Source: Apis mellifera
Lineage: Eukaryota > Arthropoda > Insecta > Hymenoptera > Apidae
Direction: 5' to 3'
NCBI RefSeq assembly: GCF_003254395.2
Contig: NC_037643.1
Location: 17,535,463-17,599,462 of the forward strand
Length of the DNA: 64,000 nt
Below are positions 47,398 through 60,100 of this stretch, piece by piece. Both the position numbers and the translations under genes were made by a program. The notes under the pieces were generated by a model. It was not told the origin of the DNA and made no database searches. It saw only the letters and a program-made list of their open reading frames with translations. Numbering within the stretch: position 1 is the first letter of the stretch; the number at the start of each line of letters is the position of its first letter.

Positions 47398-50300
47398 ATT
47401 CGCTCCGATCTCGAGGAATCCTCCCACTGCCTCGGGCTCGACGCTGACACAGGTAACCGGTCTCGACCGATGCAACCGTTTCGTTCGATCGGTTATTTAC
47501 CGGGTGTCGAATTTTTCCTTTCCTTTTTCGCGCAATTATTACTCGTAACGTAACTTGGCTACGAAACGGATCGAGCCCGCGACACAATGACGGGGCAACC
47601 ACGCGAACGCTTCTTCCTTCTTCGGGGGGGAAAGATTTATCGAGGCAGCGCGCACGTTTGTCACACGCGTTTTCGTGAACTCTTTTGTCGAGCCATTCAT
47701 TCATTCATTCATCGGTCCGCTTCGATGGAACCCGAGTCTCCCACGCGTAACACCTATGAAACCTGTTTTCTTCTTTCTAGCCGGACGAGGTGCCGAGATG
47801 AAAAAAAAGAGGGGGAGAAAAAAAAAAAAGAATCGAAACTTATTTCGACTCTCTCGAGCGGAAAAACATCTTTCTATCGACCGCTTTCTGAATCCGACTC
47901 AACGACTTTTCAGCGTGAAAAACTCGAAACGTAACGGCTTAAGCGAAACAAGGGGGGCGCATCAGAAAAGAGGAAATTTCGATCCCGTACGTTTAAAATA
48001 TCCGAAGAGAGGATTCTCCCTCGAGGGAAAGGAATGATAATTTCGAATCGGTAACAAGCGAACGAGTTAATCTTTCCAATTGGTTCGCTTCGAACGAGCC
48101 CACCTCCGCCGAGGGAACAAAACATCACCTGCCGCTCGATGACGATCGCGAGGAGGCGGAGGACCATTGTCGGCCGCGTCCGGTTTTATACCAACTCCAT
48201 TGTCCCGGCCTTATATTTATTCATTAACAATTACCGGCCACTCGAAATATATACCGGCGTTCGGTACATTGTGCGTTTGATCGCAGCTGTTTGTCGATCA
48301 ACCGCACACACAACGCTCTGCAAGAATTGAAATATATATATCCGTATCGGGGGGAGAGATCCATTGCAATTTTAATAACTTAATAATATTCTTTCTCGAA
48401 GGTAAAGAAAAGAGAGAGAGAGATTTTAAAAAAAGAGGCGTTCACGTTCCTGGAAAGAATATTCCAACGTGTATTGCATCGTTAATTATATACGGTCGGG
48501 GTAATTAATTAGCTAATAACCGATCGTTATTCCCTCAATAAAGAAGGAATAATCGCGTCGGATCCATCTCGAAGTGGCGACACACTGTTCGCCGTTGAGT
48601 TTCATTTAATCCACCGTTCGTCAGCAATTTCTTCGAGGATTAACCGATAAAGTCGTTGTCCACACGTTGTACACATACATCCATCATCAGCAAGATCTGT
48701 CCATTACTAGAATTAACGGATGAACGCACATGGGAATTCAGTTGGAGCTGCTCGCCGCCGACGGGTGCCGATCAATTAACTAATGATCGCTAATTAACGT
48801 TCCCCGAGGGCGGTAATACCCGATAATGCCTGCTGCTCGACGCGCCAGCCTTACGTTACACTATCGCTCGTGGAGCCGGAACAATCTTGGCGAGGGCCTT
48901 AGTTTGAGTTTAACCGTGGCTCAGCACTGTGCTGAGTAATCAAACAATTACGAGGGGGTGAAAGGTGTGGTGGTGTGGCTCGGTTCGCGGGGGGAGGATC
49001 GTGGCACGGCCGCTTTCAACCGCTTTCCCAGTTCGAATCTTCCTCCGAAACGCGGAGAGAATGGACGAAACGAAGGGAGAGATCGGGAGTGGAGAGCGAG
49101 GCACCGCGCCGTAAGTCGAACCCTCTTCGCTCGAAAAATAACAATTTCGAAATCGTGGTTCGAGGACGAGTGTTCGTTGCATCCTGAAAAAACTTTGAAG
49201 AGAAAGAAAGAGGGAGGAAAGGAAATATTATATATATCGTTTCTCTCTCAAACTTGTTTACGACTCTTTTTCTTTCGTCAGAAATAAAAATATTCGAAAA
49301 CATCGGGAATACATTTTCACGTTTATATATATCGGCAGGTAACGATTCGAGGATGTTAATCGATCTCGGCGATAAATAAATATCGCGTCGATAGAAGAGG
49401 GGGGAGGGAGAAAAAAAGATAGTGAAAATGAGAGAGGGGGGAGGAGGTGGTAGATACCTCTCGAAAGCAGATTTTAATCGAGCGTCAAGCCGAGACAACG
49501 AATTTACGATCCAGTATGGCTCTTTAGCAACTCGTTTTAAGACCGTTCGACGAACCAAACGATACGGTAATTAACATAAAGTATTAATAACGATTCTATC
49601 GCTGACGCTTCTCTTTTTTACGTCGAACCTCTTTTTCCACGGTTTATGCGCCCATTAGATTTTACGATCAAACCGAAAAAAAAAAAGAAAGAAGGAAGGA
49701 AAAAAAATAGCTGCACGACGACGTATGCGTAGGGGGTCTCTCTCTGGATCGAACCTTCTTTCTCATCCTCCTAATCCTTTTCACCGTTCATCTTCTTTCA
49801 TTATTTATCTCTTCTTTAATTCGTCGATGAACGCTCTCGAGACTCGAGCTTGATTCTTTCTTTAATTCTAATCTATCCAACTCTACTCGAGATTCCATCG
49901 AAGCTTTACTTCGCTGTTGATACACGAGAGTATCGAACGTAAACATTTTTCTTCCCTCGATTTCTCGAACAATTATGAATGAACCATTTAAAAAAAAAAA
50001 CTAAGAAGAGCTATTCCCGCAAAACGCGTAAACGAATTGGAATTAATTTCGACTTTAAGCCTGATTATAACCGTGGCTACGGTTTACTGGACCAGGATTC
50101 CCCGTCCGTTTCATTCTCGAAATATCAGCAGGTGGGCATACCTGACAGCTGTACAACTCGACATCCGTTCACGGTTGTTATTATTATTAGCATTCTCGCA
50201 AAAATGCGGGGATAGATTAAAATTAGCCGGCCCGATATTAATTACCTTCTAGCTACGATTACGATTTTAATTATAACGCGCGAAACGAACCAATCCAATC

Positions 50301-51649
50301 GGTTTAAATAGCCGAGAATCTCGTTTCTTCGTTTCCAAATCGAATCGATTCGGGAAAATGGAGGAAATTAAAGATTCTTTCGATTAATCAAATACATTTA
50401 AAACACTCTAGGGAATAAAGACGTATTCTTTCTCTTCCTACGATCTACGATAATCGACGATATCGATCGTCGAAACGATTCTTCGTTCCAACAAACGATT
50501 CAAAACTTGGTAATACACTTTCGTACACACAGACGTATCGATGCCCCGTCCGATCCGCGTTTGCAAATCGGCAGAAGCGTGCACGTTGAATTATTCAAGG
50601 GAGAGAGACCGGGGCCCGATATCGCAGGTAGAGGAACGCAGTAGCGGCGTTCGACGTTTTTCCCCGGGACACGAGCAGAGAAGAAGAAGAAGAAGGAGGG
50701 GGAGGGGGAGGAGGAGAGGTCAAGATTGTCGCGAGGCCTCCTGCGCGGCAGCGATAGAAACGAGAAATTCCGATTTACATATTTATTCCACGAAGAAGAT
50801 CTACGCCGGATAGACGGAAAATGTCGTGACGCATTATCGGTGCCTCTTCCTCTCACAAAAATCCCCGTTCCCATCTTCCGTGACCGAGATACGTACGTTT
50901 CATCTCCGTTATACGCCACGAAAGGACAAGAGTCGGGAACGAACAAGAAGATGATTCATCCTGAAATTTAAAACAGAATACAACAATTATTCGTCGACTT
51001 TCTTTATTCATTAAACGCAGCGTAAATTTGTTTATGTATATTTCTTGATTATTCGCACGTTCAATGATTAATATCGAACGATCATATTTCGAGAGAGAGA
51101 GAGAGAGTGGAAAAATTTCGAGGAGTGAAATTGATTTCTTTCTCCATTTAAAGGAAAAATTAGGAAGGGAAGAGGCGGGCAAGATCTTGTCGCTTATCGC
51201 GACAAAATGGGGGCCAGATGATCTCGAGTATCGCGTCAACACCGTTTCAAGTATCGCGTGTCTTCCCCGTACAGCGCTGATGGCGGTTTTCGCGATCCTG
51301 CGCTACTTAACAAACTTACCCTTTAACCTCCCCCCTCTCTCTGCCTCGCCGTCTGGGCCGAGGATCGCGCGGGGACGTGGAAATTCTTAACGCTGTTAAG
51401 ATATGTTAATTTTGTTTACCTATAAGCTATTAAAGGGGTCCTAACGTGCTTAAAGCTAAATCAGTTTAGTTTTCGCCGGATGTGTTCCACGGCGCGGATC
51501 CACCGGCGGCGCACGAAAGGTGTTTCGCGAGGCACAACTCGAGGGGGAGGAAGGGGGAGGGAGGGGAGGGACGATAGCTTCCTCGACGACAGAATTTACC
51601 ACGCCACCGCGGGATCTTATCGGTTAGATAGGAGCGAGACGACGACAAG

Positions 51650-52825
51650 CCTCGACAAACAGGCGGTTATCGAAATTTCAAATTTCAAATCTCTGCTTCG
51701 AACCGATTTACGATCCGTTCCTTCGATCGCTAATTTCGTACGAGACAAATTGGATAAGAGAAGTATGTGATAATTGAGAAGTAAAAAGGAAAAAAGAGAT
51801 TGGAATCCTCGACAAACAGGTTATCGAAATTTCAAATTTCAAATCGTATCGAATCGTGATTACCGATTCCGAATCGGTTCCTTCGATCGCTAATTCTAAT
51901 TTCATACGAAACAAATGGGATAGAAGAAATATGTAATAATTGAGAAGTGGAGAGGAAAAAGGGATTGGAATACGAAAGTTTATTCGTTTTATCGAAATTT
52001 CAAATTTCAAATTTCGAGTCCCTGTTTCGAACCGATTTACGATCCGTTCCTTCGATCGCTAATTTCGTACGAAATAAATGGGATAAGAGAAGTATATAAT
52101 AATTGAGAAGTGGAAAGAAAAAAAGGGATTGGAATCCTCGACAGGCGATTATCGAAATTTCAAATTTCAAACCGTGATTACCGATTTCGAATCAGTTTCT
52201 TCGAGCGTTAATTTTAATTTCATACGAAACAAATGGGATCAAAGAAATGTATAATAATTGGAAAGGAAAAAAGGAATACAAGAGTTTATTTGATAAAAAG
52301 AAGACGCCTCGACAAACAGTTATCGAAATTTTAAATTTCAAGTCCCTGTTTCGAATCGTGATTACCGATTTCGAATCGGTTCCTTCGATCGCTAATTTTA
52401 ATTTCATACGAAACAAATGGGATAAGAGAAATATGTAATAATTGTAATAATATGTAATAATAAGAAGTAGAGAGGAAAAAAGAATTGGAATCCTCGACAA
52501 ACAGACGATTATTGAAATTTCAAATTTCAAACTCTGTTTCGAACCGTGATTATCGATTTCGACTCGTTTCTTCGATCGCTAATTTCATACAAAACAAATG
52601 GGATAAGAGAAATATGTAATAATTGAGAAGTGGAGAGGCAAAAAGGGATTGGAATACGAAAGTTTATTCGTTTTATCGAAATTTCAAATTTCAAACCCTG
52701 TTTCGAACCGTGATTACCGATTTCGAATCGGTTCCTTCGCTAATTTCATACGAGACAAATGGAAATATGTAATAATTGAGAACTGGAGAGGGGAAAAAGG
52801 GATTGGAATAGGAAAGTTTATTCGA
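51650..52825. repeat. Tandem array of seven units of about 165 bp
   Basis: Seven copies are marked by ATCGAAATTTCAAATTTCAAA-type words starting at 51669, 51823, 51991, 52151, 52322, 52511 and 52675, spaced 154-189 bp. Each unit contains, in order, CCTCGACAAACAG (replaced by an AAGTTTATTCG word in some), the direct doublet of AATTTCA, TTTCGAACCG, GATTACCGATTTCGAATCGG, TCCTTCGATCGCTAATTTC, ATACGAAACAAATGGGATA, and AATATGTAATAATTGAGAAG. Units differ by small deletions and a few internal duplications. No coding capacity is conserved across units. Confidence 0.93.
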
Positions 52826-53207
52826 TAGAAAGGAGACGTGTATATATAGGAGGTTCGATTCGGGAAATCGACAAACGGGAAGAAAATCTTTGCACAGGGA
52901 GGGGGCTACAACTTTGCAGCTGCGCTTATTACTAATCCACGGCAGAACAATTTAGGTGTTTGCCATTACTAATAACCCGGCGAGCAAACGCAGCATTATT
53001 AACAGGTTCGCAAACATCTTCTGTATTAGTGATCTCGTCCCCTATAACCTACATAGTCTTTCCGTGCACCGATTTTCCACCATCGCCGCCCACACGCCAA
53101 CCCTTATTCCGATCTCTTGTACAGATATTTGCCGTGTCTACACCGGCCAAATTATCTCCGGCGATTTGAAGATAAAGGATTTTCCACCGGTGCCGGAGAT
53201 ACAACGC

Positions 53208-53232
53208 CTCTCTCTCTCTCTCTCTCTCTCTC
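53208..53232. repeat. (CT)12 microsatellite
   Basis: A pure CT run. Confidence 0.88.
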
Positions 53233-53363
53233 TTCCTCTCCCTCTCTCTCTTTGCACGGATGAAGCCCGAGAATCGAGCGCTGATAACTCGCTTCGCTGG
53301 TAACTAACCAGATTACCAAACTTCTTCGTCAATCTGAAAATTACCTCCTCCTCCTTCTTCCTT

Positions 53364-53387
53364 CTCTTCTTCTTCTTCTTCTTCTTA
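53364..53387. repeat. (CTT)8 trinucleotide repeat
   Basis: Eight CTT units following a CTC-rich patch. Confidence 0.86.
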
Positions 53388-54530
53388 TCATTTTTAATAT
53401 CATCCGTTTATAGAAACGGATTTGTATTTATATTCGACTGTTTACTCGTTCGAAGAAGAGTATTTTGAATATCGTAAATCATCCAGAGAAATTGCCAATT
53501 CTCGCGACATATTAATCAATCCTTCCCCAAACAACCGACTTCAACAGGTTAAATCTATAAATATACATGTGTATATATATATACGTTGGTTGGAAAATTT
53601 TAGAGGAGAGGACACAAAGATACGTATAAATCATCGATGGATATTAATAAACGATCGGCCGCATTTTCCAACTTTATTTCTGCAACAAGACTCGGCCGAC
53701 CCGGCTCGGCTCGGCCGTGAATCATTTTGACAGACGTTCTTCTCGCGTTCGTTTCGCGGCTCGTCCTCGCTTTAATTCCCTCGAACGAGCTGTTGGGAGT
53801 CGAGGAGGGGAGGGACGAGTTACTATTTCGACATATCTCGATCACGATGAGAAAATGACGGCGCGAAACGTTCTCTCGTGCGCGCAACATTTATCAAGCA
53901 TCAGAATAGGATCGAGCGCTAGGTGTCGCGAATATTCGTTGCGAAATATTTCGGACTGGTTAGCCGGCTCGAACGGATTGGCTCGCTGACAGTTTTTGGC
54001 GCGACGCAGTTTGTTTCGCGGAGTCGAACACGGCCTGCATTAATATTCTAGCTACGTTCTCGAACAGGCTGCTCCCCGTCTTCTTAATCCACCGCTCACC
54101 TCCTTCGCAACCGAGTCGGCCTTCCCTTTGCCTTGCAAATCTTTCCTTACGACAAACGTTTCTTTCGATATCTCCTCTCTTCTGAAAATTCTCTTTCGAT
54201 GAAATGTCAAAGTTTGAATAATTGAGAAACATTTTGAGATACGATAAGAGAGATGAATCGGATAAAGTAGAGACACAGTTTGGAAAAGTAAGTGGTAGGC
54301 CAATATGATACGATACGAGAGTGACAGCGGGCCATCGTGAAACCATCCTGCACTTACGGGTTATATTTCGGGTTTCGTGAGTCATAAGAGATGACGTTAT
54401 CGCGCGTTTGGATCATACATACGCACGCGGCGAGCGTAGTTAAGAGTCAATGCCAGAAATAATGTTGCTACACGAAGTTTGTGCTTCGAGTCGACGAGGG
54501 TCACGTACCTAACCACTGTGCATCGTTCAA

Positions 54531-56180
54531 ACCAATTATATTTACCCAGCCGAGATATCGATACTCTTACGACGTATCAGGCGTGCGAATTAGTTTCTTC
54601 TTATTTTCTCTTCGATCCTTTAACCAACTCTCACTCTACTTCCTTACTTTTTTTGTTTCTATAAGAAGAGTCCTTTGATCCAATGATTACTTTAAGAAAT
54701 CTGAAAACTCGTATCAAAGATTTAAATTTCCAAAAAAAAAAATTCGGACGAAGGAATTTCTCTTTCAGGGAACCAATTATATTTACCCAGCCCAGATATC
54801 GATGCCCTTACTCCTTTTATGATATCAGGCGAATTAGTTTCTTCCCTTTGTTTTTCTTTAAACTTCTCTCATCTGATTCGAATTACTTTCAATGCCTTTA
54901 CTTTTTTTGTTTTTTTAAGAAGAGTCCTTCGGTGCAACGATTACTTTTCAGTTTAAACTCGTACTAAAGATTTAAATTTCGATCGATAGATCATTCAGTT
55001 AGGAAGAAATCCAAAAATCTTGAGTATGCAATGAATTAAAGAAGGAATTTCTCTCTTAGGGAACCAATCATTATTAGTTTCTTTCTTTTATTTTTTTTTC
55101 TCTCATCTGATTCGAATTACTTCCTTACTTCTTTTGTTTCTTTACAAGTTCTTTGATGCAACGATTACTTTTCAGTTTAAGAAATCTGAAAACTCGTATC
55201 AAAGATTTAAATTTCCAAAAAAAAAAATTCGGACGAAGGAATTTCTCTCTCAGGGAATCAATTATATTTACCCAGTCGAGATATCGATGCCCTTCCTCCT
55301 TTTATGATACATCAGGCGAATTAGTTTCTTCCCTTTGTTTTTTTTTAACCTCCTCTCACCGGATTCGAATTACTTTCCTATTTCTTTTGTTTTTTTAAGA
55401 AGAGTTCTTCGGTGCAATGATTACTTTTCAGTTTAACTTCAGTTTAAACTCGTACTAAAGATTTAAATTTCGATCGATAGATCATTCGGTTAGAAAGGAA
55501 TCCGAAAAGTTCTCTCAGGGAACTAATTATTTTTACCCAACCGAGATATCGATGTTTCTCCTCTTCTTATGATACATCAGACGAATTAGTTTCTTCGCCT
55601 TATTTTTCCTTCAATGATCCTTTAACTTCTCACTGGATTCGAATTATTTCCTTACTTCTTTTGTTTCTTTAATTCTTTATTTCGATCGATCGATCATTCG
55701 GTTAGGAAGGAATCCAAAAATCTTGAATATACAATGAATTAAAAAAGGAATTTCTCTCTCAAGGAACCAATCAGGCGAATTAGTTCCCTTCTTTTTTCTT
55801 CTCTCATCGGATTCGAATTACTTCCATACTTCTTTTGTTTCTTTAAGAAGAGTCCTTCGGTGCAACGATTACTTTTCAGTTTAACAAATCTGAAAACTCG
55901 TACCAAAGATTTAAATTTCGATCGATCGATCGATCATTCGGTTAGAAAGGAATCTGAAAATCTTGAATATACAACGAATTAAAGAAGGAATTTCTCTCTC
56001 AAGGAACCAATTATATTTACCCAGCCGAGATATCGATGCCCTTCCTCCTCTTATGATATATCTTCTTATGATGATCCTTCGGTGCAACGATTACTTTTCA
56101 GTTTAACAAATCTGAAAACTCGTACCAAAGATTTAAATTTCGATCGTTCGGTTAGGAAGAAAACAACGATAGTTAAAAAA
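54531..56180. repeat. Tandem array of seven units of about 240 bp
   Basis: Units begin near 54531, 54772, 55062, 55257, 55522, 55766 and 56006 (spacings 195-290 bp). In order they carry ACCAATTATATTTACCCAG, CCGAGATATCGATGCCCTT, CAGGCGAATTAGTTTCTTC, GATTCGAATTACTTCC, TTTTGTTTCTTTAAGAAGAG, TCCTTCGGTGCAACGATTAC, TTTTCAGTTTAA, CAAAGATTTAAATTTC and CGATCGATCATTCGGTTAG. The copies at 55062 and 55766 lack most of the first block. Two versions of the unit tail alternate: one with an A9-10 run, the other with CGATCGATAGATC. The array is old and partly scrambled. No frame is kept open through it. Confidence 0.9.
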
Positions 56181-56526
56181 TTCGGACAAATTCGAACGAA
56201 GAAGGAAATCGGAGATGGAATACGTTGGCAAGGATGGACGAAAATCGAAAAGAGCCGAACGTACAGCGGATACACGGATTTGTTATCCCTCCCTCCCTCC
56301 CTCCCCCCCGTCCCTCCCGATCACCAGCAGGCTCGAGACAAATGCGCCCCCCGACCCAGGGGGTAGGGGACCGTACGGGGGTCGGTGATAAACAGTGTCG
56401 CTCATTCACAATGGCCGGCAAACACGCATTAAAACGGACTAATATGAAGTGTATTAATGCGAGCGGCATTGTCTAACCCATGGTGTACATGGCTACTGTC
56501 GTGGAGTCTGCCTTTATCCCACCGTG

Positions 56527-56569
56527 GGGGGCCCTCGCGATGCTTACATACGTATATACATGGGCCCCC
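56527..56569. repeat. GC-only inverted repeat, 8-bp stem, 27-base loop
   Basis: GGGGGCCC (56527-56534) and GGGCCCCC (56562-56569) are exact reverse complements. The 27-base spacer includes CATACGTATATACAT. Confidence 0.85.
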
Positions 56570-57087
56570 TCCATATACCCAGTGACTTTTTAAAAAGCCG
56601 CCACGTTCCTCCATCTCTCCTCTTGTACTCTTCGTCCTTCTCCTCTCTTTCGCTTCCAAACCAATTCCAAACGAATCTTCGAATAGAATTCTTTTTAAAA
56701 TTTAAACTCTCTACGATAGAAAATATTCTTTCTCGAACGAAACAGGAATATATATACACACGTTTGGGATATCGCGTGGAGGATGAATAAAAAAGGAGAA
56801 AGAAAGAAAAGAAAGGAGAGAAGAGGGAGAGGGGTGTAACGGTACACGAGGATGGATACGTTAAAGAAAGCTCGTGTTCGAAGGAGCGTTCAAGTACAAG
56901 GTTACGAGGTGTACACCCCGTATGGGACCAATCGCAGGGTAGTGCTGCAAGCTAGTTCTGCCCACTGGTCTAAATTATGGGGTCGCTGTCCAGCTCGCCA
57001 CGCATAAATGATTGCCCGTGTTATGTTAAACATCCGACAACGGAGAGAGAGAGCCCCGAGAGCTCACCCACACGAAACACATCCGAT

Positions 57088-57140
57088 GGAAGTGGAGGAG
57101 GAAGAGGAGATGGAGGAGGAGGAGGAGGAGGAGGAAGAGG
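57088..57140. repeat. (GGA)n purine tract
   Basis: GGA units with small interruptions, read as a poly-Glu stretch in one 60-codon frame. I take that frame as a repeat artefact. Confidence 0.88.
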
Positions 57141-60100
57141 CGAACGTTATTTATCTCGAGCAGTCGCACACGAGCAAGGATTTTGAATAATTCCTGGTCG
57201 GCGGAAGAGGTCGAGGATCTTGCAACTCCAGGCCACTTCGGATTCTCCATAAATATTCCCCTCCCGGCATGCAAAAAGTGTCGGACCACGCGCGCAACAT
57301 CGGATCTCCGAAACCTTACATCCTCCTTCGAGCTCAATTTGCTCGCCCCGACAGATACAGAACGTTTGTCCCTCCAATTATATTCCGCGCTCGTAATTTC
57401 CACGGATTAATCACCGCTCCATTCCTTCGCTCCTCCTCGTTTCGATGACAAATTGTCGAAATATCGCGGATAATTCTCAATCGAGAAAAATCTTCTTATC
57501 GAGAGAAAGAAGAAAAAGAAAAGTCAGCGGAGGAATGAATAGAGGTGGGAGGGTGATCGGGAAGGGAGATCGGTCGGTCAGTGGCCGGCGAGGAAAAAGA
57601 CATATTAGAGACATCATAATGCCAGGGCGAAGCTGTGTTCCAATTTATAACCGGATGATATCGCGATAGAGTCTCAGGTTCGAGGCATTGTGTTCGGTAG
57701 GGTTTCGTTCCTGATGTTACACCGGGCATCGGCTGTGGGTGGGGTCTCGATGCCTTGGTGGCCTCGCTCTACGTATCCTTTTGATATCCTGTTAACTAAT
57801 GCCAGCTATTCGTTACGGGCGGAATAATTCAACGGACGCGCGCGTTTCTTTTTCTTTTTTCCTCTTTCCTCTTTCTCGAACAATCGGTTAATAACGTGGT
57901 AAATTCTCGAGACTTTATTTTCGCGAGAAAAGGATAATTTCGTGTGCGAGAGAGGAAAGATTAACTTAGCATTAACTGGGAGGGCAGGCGGCACAGGTGA
58001 TTGGATCGAACGAAAGGGAAAGAATTGATCGAGAGACGAGCGCGGTCACGTCAGTCCAGGAGCAAGAAGGATCTCTGGTGGGGCAGGACGAGGAGTCCTT
58101 CCTTGTTGGAATCACTCTACTCTCTAGTAGGCGGTAACCAACGTTGGCCAGGCCTACTACACTACCTCTCTTCTGACTCCGGTGTAACAATGGATCTGCA
58201 ACAATACGAGCATCTCGTTTTTCGCCCGGGTCTCGTCTTTTCTTTCCTCTTCTCCTCTCGCTCCCCACACATTGATACGCGGACTAACCAGCCTAACGAA
58301 ACGGCGAAACTGAATATATATATATATACGGTAATACGGCGTGCCATTGTATCGGTTTTAAATATCCCCGGGGGGTTTCGTCTTCCAACCATTTCCGGCC
58401 TACGACCGTTCCGATCTCTTGAAGGCAAAAAACGCGTGCAAAAGATTCAACGAGACTTTCTTCTCTCGAACAAAAAATTGGAATTGGGACAAAGATGGAA
58501 TAATCGTTGGAAAATATTTGCCAACGTTTGTTATTACTTACTCTTCCTACCAGGGGTAGGAAGAAGGGGGTGGATGGAAATTGCATAATTTTCACGGTTC
58601 ATCGAATTTTCTTTCAAAATTAATTAAATTCCAGCTTAATTACGTTCATATATTTTTCTTAGAAACTGAATTAAAAAGACTCGTATTACGCGTGGTGTTT
58701 GTAACCGAGCTATGAAAGTATTATGAAAACACCAGTTCGGTTTTTGTTCATTTACGCTTTGTTAAATGAACATCTCATGAATTATAAAAATTTTTTTACC
58801 TTTGCGGTCGGGGGATTAAGTTTTACATTCACAGGCGTCTGGTTCAACGTTGAAAATAAATAATGGAGCGGTGAAAATAAACAGTCATCTACGGTGTGCA
58901 ATCGCTGCACAAGCATGCATCGTGGGAAAAACAAGAGATATGGAGAAGAAACCGAGAAAAAAACGTGGAGAGGGGGAGAGGGGGGAGAAAAAAAACGACT
59001 ATATATTATTTTTAACTCATAACTCCATCGGCCGCTAAGAGTGCAACTAGCATGCTTCGGTTTGAAAACTCGGATAAATGAAATAACATTTTCTTTTCTT
59101 TTCCTTTTTCTTTTTCTTTTTCTTCCTCTTTTCCCCAATATCACGATTAATTTCTTAATCGAGAAATAAATACATTCCTAGCAATTATCAATCTTCCGTT
59201 TCCTCCACTTTAATTCGTTTACTTTGCTACGCGCAAAATTAAAATTTCCACGACGATTCGAACAAAGATTCAAGATTAATTTAACGAGATAACGCCGTTT
59301 ACGTTCCGATAATTAATCTCCGAACCGAGGGAATCGCGCCTTCTTTTCCTCCCCTCCTCCAACGACGCGCCAATCGCGGTGGAAACAATTATTACGCGGC
59401 TGCGGACACTCGGATAGATGATCTCCGCAAAATGATGTACCAATGATGTTGACAGTGGCGCGCCGAGAATACGACGATTCTCGTTCAACTAGCCTCGGTA
59501 ACAAGCCTCATTGCCACTTTATTATCGCGAACAGATCTGCCAGGAATAGCCACAAATCACACAGAACTGGTTATCCGGTGCGTCATACACCGGAGCTTAT
59601 GCCCGTGTTTCTCAACACCATTATCTATGGAAATATCTCTCGCCGCCAAACTCTCCTACGTATTACAATTTTCCTCGATCCTCGAATACCAAACAATTGA
59701 TCCATCGATCGATATGATTAATCTTCGAAATTCAAATCGTTCGTTTTTTGGATTGGAAAATTTTTCCCGGCCGATATCCTCGTCGCGCGGCGGTCAGATC
59801 AATGGCCCCGGCCGGCTCCTAAATCAACTCCTTATGACAAGAACAGATGTACGCGAACCTGTCCTGTCGCGGATAGTCCGCGCAGAGTCCAAGGCGGAGG
59901 GGGCGAGAGAGGAGAGGAGAGAGGAGAGCGGTCCGCTTAGATATCCGGTAGCCTGGTTCGTTCGGCCGGCTACATCGAATCTATGAGCTCGGCGTTATCG
60001 TATTGTAGAGGCGCTCGAGGCCCATAGCTCGTGTATACGCCGCGGCACCAACCAAGAATAACGCGACACGTATATAAAGACGATGGTATATCTGTATCAA

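Larger units (their letters stand above)
44041..51649. other. Noncoding DNA, no gene recognised
   Basis: About 7.6 kb. It contains long CT/GA and CTT simple repeats (44213, 44935, 45785, 47365) and two comparatively repeat-free, high-complexity stretches at about 46690-46960 and 48440-48930. The second is rich in TAATTA-type words. Open frames of up to 180 codons overlap on both strands and show no domain that I recognise. Confidence 0.55.
52826..54530. other. Noncoding spacer between two tandem arrays
   Basis: About 1.7 kb with no recognised gene. It contains CT (53208) and CTT (53364) microsatellites and otherwise unique sequence. Confidence 0.6.

Noticed and set aside
12795..56180. CRISPR-like arrays
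   Set aside because: Repeat units are 130-290 bp and contiguous, with no short repeats separated by unique spacers, and the sequence is eukaryotic in character.
57008..57190. Acidic 60-codon frame with a poly-Glu run
   Set aside because: The acidic run is simply the GGA microsatellite translated.
58001..58588. 195-codon plus-strand open frame
   Set aside because: It passes through an AT microsatellite (IYIY) and shows no domain or splice context. Frames on the other strand overlap it.
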